A DNA stretch of 64,000 nucleotides. Origin: DATARN01 sp036264135. Lineage in GTDB: Bacteria > Actinomycetota > Acidimicrobiia > Acidimicrobiales > Palsa-688. The position numbers and the translations under genes were made by a program. A model generated the notes under the pieces. It saw only the letters and a program-made list of their open reading frames with translations. It searched no databases and was not told the DNA's origin. The DNA lies in NCBI GenBank assembly GCA_036264135.1, contig DATARN010000064.1, positions 67,910 to 131,909 on the forward strand. Direction: 5' to 3'. Every line of letters starts with the position of its first letter. Within the stretch, counting starts at the first letter, position 1. This document shows, in pieces, positions 18,470 to 26,818 of this stretch.

Positions 18470-19380
18470 CGACGACGGTGGCGGCGCCGAGCAAGGACAC
18501 CCCGGCAGGCGCGGGGACAGCGCCCAAAGCGCCAATGAGTACCGGCCGGTCGCGCCATCAGCGACGGCGTTACGCCATCCACATCGGCGGCGCCATCCTG
18601 ATCATCCTGTACACCATGTTGCCGATCGCATGGATCTTGTCGTTGTCGTTCAAAGCGGGCGGAGACATATCGAACAAAAAGTTCCTCCCGAAGCACTGGA
18701 GCCTGGCGAACTACCGGGTCGTGTTCAAGACGAGCCTGTTCACCAGCGCCCTGCGCAACTCGATCGGCGTGGCCCTGCTGGCAACGGTGATCGGCGTGGC
18801 GGTGGCCACCTTGGCGGCCTACGCCATCGCCCGCCTTGACTTCCCGGGCAAGCGGCTGATCCTGTCGGTGGCGTTGGCCATCGCCATGTTCCCGGTGGTC
18901 GCCCTCGTGGGTCCACTGTTCGACATGTGGCGGGCGGTTCACCTGTTCGACACCTGGCCCGGGCTGATCATCCCCTACATCTCCTTCACCTTGCCGCTCG
19001 CCATCTGGGTGCTGTCCGCCTTCTTCCGGGAGATCCCGTGGGAGATGGAGCAGGCGGCGCAAGTGGACGGGGCTACCCCGTGGCAGGCCTTTACCAAAGC
19101 GATCGTCCCGTTGGCCGCCCCCGGCGTCTTCACGACGGCGATCCTGGCCTTCTTCTTCGCATGGAACGAGTTCGCCATCGCCGTTTCCCTGACGTCCACC
19201 AACCGGGCCCGCACCGTCCCCGCCGCCCTGGCCTTCTTCAACGGCGCGTCGCAGTTCCAGCAACCGGTCGGCGCCCAGGCGGCGGCCGCCGTGGTCGTGA
19301 CCATCCCCATCGTCTTGATGGTGTTGGTCTTTCAGAAGCGCATCGTGTCCGGGCTGACGTCCGGCGCGGTCAAGGGTTAG
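18466..19380 (+). CDS. Sugar ABC transporter permease, MalG/SugB type, 304 aa
   Basis: Second permease of the CUT1 importer. After a disordered 45-residue N-terminus there are six membrane segments and the EAA loop EQAAQVDGATPWQAFTKAIV near residue 205. ATG 18466 overlaps the stop of the previous permease and GGAGAA lies just upstream. Together with the MalF-type subunit it forms the translocation channel. The family is certain; the exact sugar is not. Confidence 0.93.
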   Translation: MTTTVAAPSKDTPAGAGTAPKAPMSTGRSRHQRRRYAIHIGGAILIILYTMLPIAWILSLSFKAGGDISNKKFLPKHWSLANYRVVFKTSLFTSALRNSIGVALLATVIGVAVATLAAYAIARLDFPGKRLILSVALAIAMFPVVALVGPLFDMWRAVHLFDTWPGLIIPYISFTLPLAIWVLSAFFREIPWEMEQAAQVDGATPWQAFTKAIVPLAAPGVFTTAILAFFFAWNEFAIAVSLTSTNRARTVPAALAFFNGASQFQQPVGAQAAAAVVVTIPIVLMVLVFQKRIVSGLTSGAVKG

Positions 19381-19397
19381 ACCCAAGGAGGATCCCG

Positions 19398-20675
19398 ATG
19401 GCTCCCATCACCATGACCAACATCACCAAGGTGTACGGCGACGGCTACCCCGCCGTCAACGACATCAGTCTCGACATCGCCGACGGTGAGTTCATGATCC
19501 TCGTCGGACCATCGGGCTGCGGAAAATCGACGCTCCTGCGCATGATCGTCGGCCTGGAGGACATCACCTCGGGCGACATGATGATCGACGGCGTCCGGGT
19601 CAACGACAAGGCGCCTCGCGACCGGAACCTGTCGATGGTGTTCCAGAACTACGCCCTGTACCCCCACCTGACCGTCTACGAGAACATCGCCTTTCCGCTA
19701 CGGCTGAAAGGCACCCCCGACGACGAGATCAAGCGCCGGGTCGAGGAGGCGGCCACGACGCTCGAGCTCACCGAGCACCTGCAGCGCAAGCCGGCCCAGT
19801 TGTCGGGGGGGCAGCGCCAGCGGGTCGCCATGGGGCGGGCCATCGTCCGTCAAGCCTCCGCCTTCCTCTTCGACGAGCCGCTGTCGAACCTCGACGCCAA
19901 ACTGCGGGGCCAGATGCGCACGGAGATCCTTCGCCTCCAGCGGCGGATGGGCACGACCACCGTCTACGTGACCCACGATCAGACCGAGGCGATGACGCTG
20001 GGCGACCGGGTGGCGGTGATGCGGAAAGGCGTCCTCCAGCAGGTCGCCAGCCCTCGCGAGCTGTACGAGCAGCCGGTCAACCTCTTCGTCGCCGGATTCA
20101 TCGGCTCCCCGCCGATGAACTTCCTGCCGGCCACCATCGAAGGCGGCCAGGTCAAGCTGCCGTTCCTCTCCTACCCCCTCCCGAGTGAGGTGGCGTCGCG
20201 CATCGGCGACAACGCGCTGCTCATCGCCGGTCTCCGCCCCGAACACTTCGCCGATGCCGACCTCGTCGATGAGCACAAGCGCGACCGCGGCATTACCTTC
20301 GACGTGCATATTGACGTCACCGAGTGGTTGGGCAGCCAGCAGTACGCCTACGTCCCCTTCGACGCCCCCGAAGAGATCACGCAGCGCCTGGCCGAACTGC
20401 AGCAGGAACTTGACAGCGAGCACATGCGGACCCAGATGATCGTCTCCCTGGACCCGTCGAGTCGCATCACCGACGGCCAAAGCGCCAAGCTCTGGCTGGA
20501 TCCGTCACGGGTCCACCTCTTCGACCCGAGGAACGGCACGAACCTGACACTGAACCTGGACTCGGACCGAGCTTCGGTGTCCGCGGGTCGCCCCGCTGGT
20601 ATCGCGGCCGGGTCGGCCCCGCCCGCCAACGACGCCTCGTCGACCGGCGCCGACGGCCCGCGGCGCAGTACCTGA
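19398..20675 (+). CDS. Sugar ABC transporter ATPase (UgpC/MsmK/SugC type), 425 aa
   Basis: Energises the sugar importer. Walker A is GPSGCGKST (residues 36-44), the Q-loop lies in MVFQNYALYPH, the signature is LSGGQRQRVAMGRA, and Walker B is AFLFDEPLSNLDA with the H-loop YVTHDQTEA. Residues from about 240 form the TOBE/regulatory domain seen in MalK-type proteins. The extension is somewhat long, with a Ser/Ala-rich tail. AAGGAGGATC precedes ATG 19398. It lies 17 bp after the permease gene and 9 bp before the DUF4032 gene. Confidence 0.94.
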   Translation: MAPITMTNITKVYGDGYPAVNDISLDIADGEFMILVGPSGCGKSTLLRMIVGLEDITSGDMMIDGVRVNDKAPRDRNLSMVFQNYALYPHLTVYENIAFPLRLKGTPDDEIKRRVEEAATTLELTEHLQRKPAQLSGGQRQRVAMGRAIVRQASAFLFDEPLSNLDAKLRGQMRTEILRLQRRMGTTTVYVTHDQTEAMTLGDRVAVMRKGVLQQVASPRELYEQPVNLFVAGFIGSPPMNFLPATIEGGQVKLPFLSYPLPSEVASRIGDNALLIAGLRPEHFADADLVDEHKRDRGITFDVHIDVTEWLGSQQYAYVPFDAPEEITQRLAELQQELDSEHMRTQMIVSLDPSSRITDGQSAKLWLDPSRVHLFDPRNGTNLTLNLDSDRASVSAGRPAGIAAGSAPPANDASSTGADGPRRST

Positions 20676-20684
20676 CGGGCCGAG

Positions 20685-22106
20685 GTGCCGCAGCTGGACA
20701 TACGGCTGCGCGTTCCGACCCCCGGCCTGCTGGCCCTGCCCTGGCTCGAACCGCTGGCCGACTGGACCGCCACCGAGGTCCCGCTGCGCGATATTCCGGT
20801 GGGGCCCAGCCGCCACCAGGTGCGCTTCGTGGAGACCGACGGCCGGCTCTGGGCCCTGAAGGAGCTCCCCCGTCGGTTGGCCGCCAAGGAATATGGGGTG
20901 CTGCGGGCGCTGGAGACCCGGTCGCTGCCCGCCGTTCGGCCCGCCGGCCTGGTGGTGCAACCCTTTGAGGACACCGCCATTCTGCTTACCCGCTACCTCG
21001 ACCGATCGTGGCAGTACCGCCGGCTGCTCATGCGGATCCCCCCGGACATGGCCAAGCACCGTGAGCGCCTGCTCGACGCCCTGGCCAGCCTGCTCGTCGA
21101 CCTGCACCGCAACGGGGTCTTCTGGGGCGACTGCTCTCTTGCCAACACGTTGTTCTCCCGCGACGGGCAGGTTCTCCAGGCCTGGCTGGTCGACGCCGAG
21201 ACCAGCGAGATCCACCCGCAGCTCAGCGCGGGCCAACGCCAGCTCGACATCGACATCATGGTCGAGAACGTGGCCGGCGGCTTGTTGGACCTGGCCGTCC
21301 GGCTGGACGTGCCGGAGTCGACCTTTCCCTCATGGATCGACGAGGCGGCCACCATTGCCGTTCGCTACCAGGAGATCTGGGAGGTGCTTCACGCCGAGCC
21401 CACCTTTTCCTTCGCCGACCGCTACCAGGTCGAGGGCCAGATCCGCCAGCTCCACGACCTGGGCTTCGTGGTCGACGAGCTGAGCCTCGAACCGGCGGGA
21501 GCCGGCGACGGCACGCCTGTCGGCCCAGGCGCCGGAGACGACAAGTTGCGACTCAAGGTGGCCGTCGGGGACCGGCTGTTCCACGCCACCGAACTGCGCC
21601 GGCTGGCTGGCGTCGAGGTCAGCGAAGGCCAGGCCCGCATCCTGATGGGGGACCTGCGGGCCTACCAGCACCACCTCCAGAAGCTGGCCAAGGCGGACGT
21701 GCCCGACGACGTCGCGGGCCGCCGGTGGGCCGACGAGGTGTTCCGGCCCGGAATGGCGCGCGCCCACCGGGCCCTCGGCGGCATCGGGGACCCCGTGCAG
21801 GCTTACTGCGACCTCCTCGAGGTGCGTTGGCTGCTGAGCGAGCGGGCGGGCCACGACGTGGGCGACGCCGCCGCCTTGCAGGCCCTGGCGCAACGATCCC
21901 TGCCCCCGGATTCGGCGGCTCAGATGGCGGTGGCCGAGACCGCCACCGGCCAACAGCCGGCGCTCACGCCCGACTTGATCCGCCGGTTGGACGAAGAGGG
22001 ACAAGTCGTCGCCGACGGCGGGCCCGACGGGTTGGGAACCGGTCCGGGGAACGAGAAACTGGCAGACAGCATGTCCCGCGACCGAAGCTCGACGGAGAAC
22101 CCGTGA
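20685..22106 (+). CDS. DUF4032 protein with a kinase-like N-terminal domain, 473 aa
   Basis: The N-terminal 230 residues resemble lipopolysaccharide/aminoglycoside-kinase-like folds: a lysine in LWALKELPRR near residue 50, a catalytic-loop-like GVFWGDCSLANTLF near 145 (D...N spacing) and VDAETSE near 172 where a metal-binding acidic motif would sit. The rest matches what is known as DUF4032, an actinobacterial family without assigned function. It lies 9 bp after the ATPase gene and overlaps the alpha-glucosidase start by 4 nt, so it belongs to the sugar operon. A sugar- or protein-kinase role is my inference. GTG 20685 has no strong ribosome site. Confidence 0.8.
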   Translation: MPQLDIRLRVPTPGLLALPWLEPLADWTATEVPLRDIPVGPSRHQVRFVETDGRLWALKELPRRLAAKEYGVLRALETRSLPAVRPAGLVVQPFEDTAILLTRYLDRSWQYRRLLMRIPPDMAKHRERLLDALASLLVDLHRNGVFWGDCSLANTLFSRDGQVLQAWLVDAETSEIHPQLSAGQRQLDIDIMVENVAGGLLDLAVRLDVPESTFPSWIDEAATIAVRYQEIWEVLHAEPTFSFADRYQVEGQIRQLHDLGFVVDELSLEPAGAGDGTPVGPGAGDDKLRLKVAVGDRLFHATELRRLAGVEVSEGQARILMGDLRAYQHHLQKLAKADVPDDVAGRRWADEVFRPGMARAHRALGGIGDPVQAYCDLLEVRWLLSERAGHDVGDAAALQALAQRSLPPDSAAQMAVAETATGQQPALTPDLIRRLDEEGQVVADGGPDGLGTGPGNEKLADSMSRDRSSTENP

Positions 22107-23788
22107 CCTCTTCCGCTCCTCCCCGCACCGCCACCGCCACCATCGCCGGGAAAACCGCTTGGTGGCGAAGCGCGGTGATCTACCAGGTGTACATCCGCAG
22201 CTTCGCCGACGGCAATGGCGACGGCCTCGGTGACATCGCCGGCGTGCGGGCCAAGCTCGACTACCTGGCCGACTTGGGTGTGGACGCCATCTGGATCAAC
22301 CCGTGGTACCCCTCCCCCATGGCCGACGCCGGCTACGACGTGGCCGACTACCGCGACGTCGACCCCCGCTTCGGGACCCTGGCGGAGGCCGAGGCGCTAC
22401 TCACCGAGGCGCACCAGCACGGCCTGCGGGTCCTGCTCGATATCGTCCCTAACCACACCTCCGACCGGCACCCCTGGTTCCAGGCGGCGCTGCGGGCCGG
22501 ACCGGGCTCGCCGGAGCGGGCCCGCTACCACTTCCGCCCGGGGCGAGGCGTGGCGGGCGACGAACCGCCCAACAACTGGCTGTCGGTCTTCGGCGGCCCG
22601 GCGTGGGCCCGGGTCATGGAGTCCGACGGGCGCCCCGGCGAGTGGTACCTGCACCTGTTCGCCCCCGAGCAACCCGATCTCAACTGGGACAACCCCGACG
22701 TGGCCGCCGACTTCGAGACGACGCTGCGTTTCTGGTTCGACCGCGGCGTCGACGGGTTCCGCATCGACGTCGCCAACTCCCTCGTCAAGCAGGCGGGCCT
22801 GCCCGACCTCGCCGTGGCCGACGCACGGGACCGACGCCACCCCCATCCCCACTGGGACCGCGACGAGGTCCACGACATCTTCCGGCGCTGGCGGCGGATC
22901 GCCGATTCCTACCCCGACCCTCGCGTCTTCGTGGCCGAGGCGTGGGTCGAATACCCCGACCGTCTGGCCCGCTACGTACGGTCCGACGAGTTGCACACCG
23001 CCTTCAACTTCGACTTCCTGCAGGCGCCATGGAACGCCGCCGCCATGCGGGCGTCGATCGACCGGACGCTGGCCGAGCACGCCGGCGTGGGCGCCCCGCC
23101 GACATGGGTCCTTTCCAACCACGACGTGGCCCGCCACCTCTCCCGACTGGCCCGGCCGCAGACGGCATCGCACTACCGCTCCCTCGACGACCTGCTCGGC
23201 CAGCCGGCCGACTACGTGGTCGGCGCCCGCCGAGCCCGGGCCGCCACCCTCTTCATGCTGGCCCTTCCCGGCGGCGCCTACGTGTACCAGGGCGAAGAGC
23301 TCGGTCTTCCGGAGGTCGAAGACCTCCCGGCCGAAGTGCTCGACGACCCCACCTGGACGCGGTCCGGTCACGCCCAACGGGGCCGTGACGGCGCCCGGGT
23401 CCCCATTCCCTGGTCGGGCTCCGAAGCGCCGTTCGGGTTCAGTCCTCCCGGGGCCCACGCCGCGCCTTGGCTACCCCAGCCCTCGACCTGGCGGGAGCAC
23501 ACCGTGGCGTCGCTCGAACAGGATCCCGGCTCTATCCTCCACCTCTACCGCGAGGCCCTCGAACAGCGCCACCAGCATCCCGCCCTCGGCGACGGCACCA
23601 TGCGCTGGCTGGATGCGCCCGAGGGCATCCTGCTGTTCGCCCGGGATCCCGGCTTTATCGGGATCGTGAACGTGTCGGGGGCGCCGTTCCCCCTGCCCGA
23701 CGGGATATCGGTGATCCTGAGCAGCGGGCCGCTCACCGAGGACGGCGCCGTCCCCGCCGACACCACCGTCTGGTTGGCCACGAGCTAA
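22103..23788 (+). CDS. GH13 alpha-glucosidase / alpha-amylase-family enzyme, 561 aa
   Basis: Cytoplasmic hydrolase of alpha-glucosidic bonds, expected to cleave the imported oligosaccharide. All GH13 regions are present: DIVPNHTSDRHPWF (region I), GFRIDVANS with the nucleophile Asp near residue 220 (II), FVAEAW with the acid/base Glu near 277 (III), and VLSNHDVARH with the stabilising Asp near 340 (IV). The opening VIYQVYIRSFADGNGDGLGD is typical of oligo-1,6-glucosidases and trehalose-acting relatives. GTG 22103 overlaps the preceding stop (GTGA). Its 3' end overlaps the convergent acetyltransferase gene by 4 nt. The exact linkage is not determinable. Confidence 0.93.
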   Translation: MTSSAPPRTATATIAGKTAWWRSAVIYQVYIRSFADGNGDGLGDIAGVRAKLDYLADLGVDAIWINPWYPSPMADAGYDVADYRDVDPRFGTLAEAEALLTEAHQHGLRVLLDIVPNHTSDRHPWFQAALRAGPGSPERARYHFRPGRGVAGDEPPNNWLSVFGGPAWARVMESDGRPGEWYLHLFAPEQPDLNWDNPDVAADFETTLRFWFDRGVDGFRIDVANSLVKQAGLPDLAVADARDRRHPHPHWDRDEVHDIFRRWRRIADSYPDPRVFVAEAWVEYPDRLARYVRSDELHTAFNFDFLQAPWNAAAMRASIDRTLAEHAGVGAPPTWVLSNHDVARHLSRLARPQTASHYRSLDDLLGQPADYVVGARRARAATLFMLALPGGAYVYQGEELGLPEVEDLPAEVLDDPTWTRSGHAQRGRDGARVPIPWSGSEAPFGFSPPGAHAAPWLPQPSTWREHTVASLEQDPGSILHLYREALEQRHQHPALGDGTMRWLDAPEGILLFARDPGFIGIVNVSGAPFPLPDGISVILSSGPLTEDGAVPADTTVWLATS

Positions 23789-24303
23789 CCCGAGGCGTCG
23801 GGCAACGCCAGCCGGAAGGCGATCAGGGTCAGGTCGGGCACGGGGCGCCAGTCCCGTTCGGGCACGCGGACGAACCCGTTGCGCCGGTAGAGGTGGTGGG
23901 CGGCAGACATCGACGGTGTGGAGTGCAGAAAGACGGCGTCGAAGTCGTTGCCCGGCGTCACCCGCTGGAGCACGGCGTCCAAAAGGCGCTGACCGATGCC
24001 CTGCCCCTGCCGGGAGGGGGCGACAGCCATCATTCGGATCTGGCACTCCCCCTCCTGCACCTCTTCGGCCAACGGCGAGTGGGGGTCGGTGACCAGGGTC
24101 GTGCACCCCACCACGTCGCCGCCTTCCACCGCGACGTACACCTCGGCGCGCGCCGAGCGACCGGCGACGTCGAAGAGTTCCTCGGCGTAGCCACCGGTCA
24201 TGTGGGCGCCGGGTATGGCCTCGAAGGCGGCCACCACCAAACGCCCCGCCGCCTCCGCCTCCTCCCGGCGAACCAGCCGGACCACGAGCGTGTCGCCTGC
24301 CAC
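23785..24303 (-). CDS. GNAT-family N-acetyltransferase, 172 aa
   Basis: Transfers an acetyl group from acetyl-CoA to an unknown amine. The acetyl-CoA loop is IRMMAVAPSRQGQGIGQRLL near residue 85, and the C-terminal half carries FLHSTPSMSAAHHLYRRNGF, a common arrangement in this family. GTG 24303 is chosen with AGGA about 7 nt upstream; the frame continues further 5' but without family similarity. It converges on the GH13 gene with overlapping stop codons and is divergent from the DUF2630 gene. Substrate unknown. Confidence 0.87.
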   Translation of the reverse strand: MAGDTLVVRLVRREEAEAAGRLVVAAFEAIPGAHMTGGYAEELFDVAGRSARAEVYVAVEGGDVVGCTTLVTDPHSPLAEEVQEGECQIRMMAVAPSRQGQGIGQRLLDAVLQRVTPGNDFDAVFLHSTPSMSAAHHLYRRNGFVRVPERDWRPVPDLTLIAFRLALPDASG

Positions 24304-24351
24304 GACGACATCCTGCCAGCCGGCCGTTCCAGTCGGCCGTAGTGTAAGGCC

Positions 24352-24594
24352 GTGAACGACGACGACATCAGGCAGAGCATCGACCGGCTGGTGGCCGAGG
24401 AGCGCGAGCTGCGAACCCAGCATCAACTGGAACCCCTCGAGGAGGAGGGCGAGGCCCGGCTTCGCCAGATCGAGGAAGCGCTGGACCAGTGCTGGGACCT
24501 GCTGCGACAACGGCGGGCCAAGCGCGAGTTCGGTCTCGACCCCGACGACGTCGAAGTTCGAGAGACCAGCGTCGTCGAGCGGTACCGGCAGTAG
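24352..24594 (+). CDS. DUF2630 family small helical protein, 80 aa
   Basis: Short, charged, almost wholly helical protein (MNDDDIRQSIDRLVAEERELR... ending DVEVRETSVVERYRQ) that matches the DUF2630 pattern common in actinobacteria. A coiled-coil two-helix hairpin is likely. No function is established. Start GTG 24352; TAGTGT ends 6 nt before it, which suggests a leaderless mRNA. The following LOG-family gene lies in the same frame directly after the TAG stop. Confidence 0.85.
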   Translation: MNDDDIRQSIDRLVAEERELRTQHQLEPLEEEGEARLRQIEEALDQCWDLLRQRRAKREFGLDPDDVEVRETSVVERYRQ

Positions 24595-24603
24595 GCCGCG
24601 CCC

Positions 24604-25197
24604 ATTCCGCGACCTCTCACTCACGTCTGCGTCTACGCGGGGTCGTCGGTCGGCCGCGACCCCGCGTACCAGCGCGCCGCGGCCGAACTCGGCCGGCGGT
24701 TGGCCGACGACGGCTTGACGCTGGTCTACGGCGGCGGCGCCGTCGGCTTGATGGGCGTCACGGCCGACGCTGCCCTGGAAGCGGGGGGCAACGTCATCGG
24801 CGTCATACCCAAGGGCCTCTTCCGCCGCGAGATCGGCCATACCGGCCTGACGGAGCTCATCGAGGTGGGCTCCATGCACGAGCGCAAGCAGAAGATGTTC
24901 GAGCTCTCCGACGCCTTCGTCGCCCTCCCCGGTGGCCTGGGCACCCTCGAGGAGCTGACCGAGATGGCGACCTGGGCCCAGCTCGGCATCCACGACAAGC
25001 CCATCGTCACCCTCGACGTCGCCGGCTTCTGGGAGCCGTTCCATGCCCTTCTGGGCGCGGCCGTTGATCGCGGGTTCATGATCGGCGAAAACCTGAAGCT
25101 GATCGCCAACGTGGAGACGGTGGACGAGGTCGTCCCCACCCTCCGGGCCTATGAGATCCCGTACACCGACAAGTGGCTCGACCTGGAGCAGGCCTGA
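24604..25197 (+). CDS. LOG-family (TIGR00730) nucleotide phosphoribohydrolase with a probable ATT start, 197 aa
   Basis: Rossmann-like protein of the lysine-decarboxylase-like LOG family, which cleaves nucleoside 5'-monophosphates and can release cytokinins. Motifs: VCVYAGSSVGRDP at the first strand, VYGGGAVGLMG, and PGGLGTLEELTE, the family's phosphate-binding and catalytic signature. The frame is closed 9 nt upstream by the DUF2630 stop and holds no ATG, GTG, TTG or CTG until TTG 24700, which would delete the first strand and helix. The ATT at 24604 gives the normal length, so start at ATT (or readthrough of the TAG) is inferred. Start confidence is moderate; family confidence is high. Confidence 0.8.
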   Translation: MPRPLTHVCVYAGSSVGRDPAYQRAAAELGRRLADDGLTLVYGGGAVGLMGVTADAALEAGGNVIGVIPKGLFRREIGHTGLTELIEVGSMHERKQKMFELSDAFVALPGGLGTLEELTEMATWAQLGIHDKPIVTLDVAGFWEPFHALLGAAVDRGFMIGENLKLIANVETVDEVVPTLRAYEIPYTDKWLDLEQA

Positions 25198-25216
25198 CCG
25201 ATTCCCGACGCGGGAT

Positions 25217-26728
25217 TCAGGCGGCCGGCGGCCGCCGGATCATCGGCCCGTCCACTGGGCATCCGGTCGGCGTCGCCTGGAGGGGCCGACACCGGGTCCC
25301 GCCCGCCGTCGGGGCGGTGGCTCCCTCGTCGGTGCCGACGGGCAACGGGTTGCGGATCCCCAAGAAGGCCAGGACCCCGCCGGCGAACGTGCCGGCGGCG
25401 GCGTACACCAGGGCGGCGTGAAAGCCGCGGGAGAAGGCGGCCGGGTGACGGTAGTCGGCCCCTTTCAGTCCGGCCAGCGCCGGCAGAAGGGCGACGGCTA
25501 GGAGGCCGGCGGCGCGGGCGACGGCGTTGTTGACCCCCGAGGCCACGCCGGCGTAACGCTGGTCGGCCGCGGCCATCACGGTGGCGGTGAGCGGGGCGAC
25601 GGTCAGGGCCAACCCGAGCCCGAACACCACGACGGCCGGCAGGGTGACGGTGGCGTAGTGGCTGCCTGGTGAAATCCACCGCATCAACAGCAGGCCCACC
25701 GTCACGATCATGGGACCCACCGTCATCGGGATACGCGGCCCGATGCGCTGGGCCAGGGCGCCGGCGCGCGACGAGAACAGCAGCATAATCACCGTCACCG
25801 GAAACAGCGCCGCCCCCGCGGCCACCGGCGAGTAGTGCAGCGCCTGCTGCAGATCCACCGCCAGCAGGAACAGCGCCCCGCTCAGGGCGGCGTACACAAA
25901 GAACGTCGCCAGGTTGGCGGCGGTGAACTGGCGGGACGAGAAGATGCCGACGGGCAGCATCGGGTGCGGGCTGCGCCGTTCGACCAGCACGAAGGCGGCC
26001 AGGGCGGCGACGCCGACCACTCCGGTGGCCGCCACCACCGGGCCCTGCCCGGGCGTGGTGCTCTCGATAAGGGCGTAGGTCGAGCTGGCCAGACCCACCA
26101 CGACCAGCGCGGCACCCGACAGGTCGAGGTGGCGGTCGGCCGGCGGGTCGCTGGACTCAGGCACGTGGCGCGACGCCCACAAGACCACCGCCGCCAACGG
26201 CAGGTTCAGCAGGAAGATCAGGCGCCACGACACCGCCGACACCAGCCAGCCGCCGGCGAAGGGTCCAATGGCGGTGGCGATGCCGCCCAGGCCCGACCAC
26301 GCCCCGATGGCCCGACCCCGGTCGGAGGCGGCGAAGCTCGACTCGATGATCGCCAGGCTCCCTGGCACCAGCAGCGCCCCGCCGATGCCCTGCAGCGCCC
26401 GGGCCGCGATGAGCATCGGCAGGTTGACGGCCACCCCTGAGAGCAGCGATGCCACGCTGAACCACACCACGCCGGTGACGAATACCCGCCGGCGGCCGAA
26501 CAGGTCGCCCAGTGACCCCCCGAGCAGGATGAGGGCGGCCAGAGTGATCAGGTACCCGGTGATCACCCATTGAAGTCCCGACACCCCGGCGCCGAAGTCC
26601 CGGCCGATGGTGGGCAGGGCCACATTGACCACCGTGGCATCGAGGCCGGCGATCCCGGAGCCGACGATCGTGGCCACCAAAACCCACCGAGCGGCGGGTG
26701 TGCCGTAGCGGACAGGTTCGTCGGCCAT
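25217..26728 (-). CDS. MFS exporter, DHA2 family, 503 aa
   Basis: Second 14-helix drug:H+ antiporter-type protein in the window. Signatures: LDATVVNVALPTIG in helix 1, GSLGDLFGRRRVFV (motif A), and a motif-C-like GIATAIGPFAGGWLV near residue 155. ATG 26728 is preferred over upstream in-frame codons because AGGAC lies immediately before it and the first helix begins at about residue 12. The C-terminus has a 40-residue Pro/Gly-rich tail. It is divergent from the STAND-like NTPase gene 90 bp away. Substrate unknown. Confidence 0.9.
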   Translation of the reverse strand: MADEPVRYGTPAARWVLVATIVGSGIAGLDATVVNVALPTIGRDFGAGVSGLQWVITGYLITLAALILLGGSLGDLFGRRRVFVTGVVWFSVASLLSGVAVNLPMLIAARALQGIGGALLVPGSLAIIESSFAASDRGRAIGAWSGLGGIATAIGPFAGGWLVSAVSWRLIFLLNLPLAAVVLWASRHVPESSDPPADRHLDLSGAALVVVGLASSTYALIESTTPGQGPVVAATGVVGVAALAAFVLVERRSPHPMLPVGIFSSRQFTAANLATFFVYAALSGALFLLAVDLQQALHYSPVAAGAALFPVTVIMLLFSSRAGALAQRIGPRIPMTVGPMIVTVGLLLMRWISPGSHYATVTLPAVVVFGLGLALTVAPLTATVMAAADQRYAGVASGVNNAVARAAGLLAVALLPALAGLKGADYRHPAAFSRGFHAALVYAAAGTFAGGVLAFLGIRNPLPVGTDEGATAPTAGGTRCRPLQATPTGCPVDGPMIRRPPAA

Positions 26729-26818
26729 GTCCTGAGTGTTACCGATTCCACGTCCGGGCGTCGCCGTCCTCCCCCACCCCGGGGCTGCGGTTGCCGCCGC
26801 CCCACGTAGGCTGCGCCC

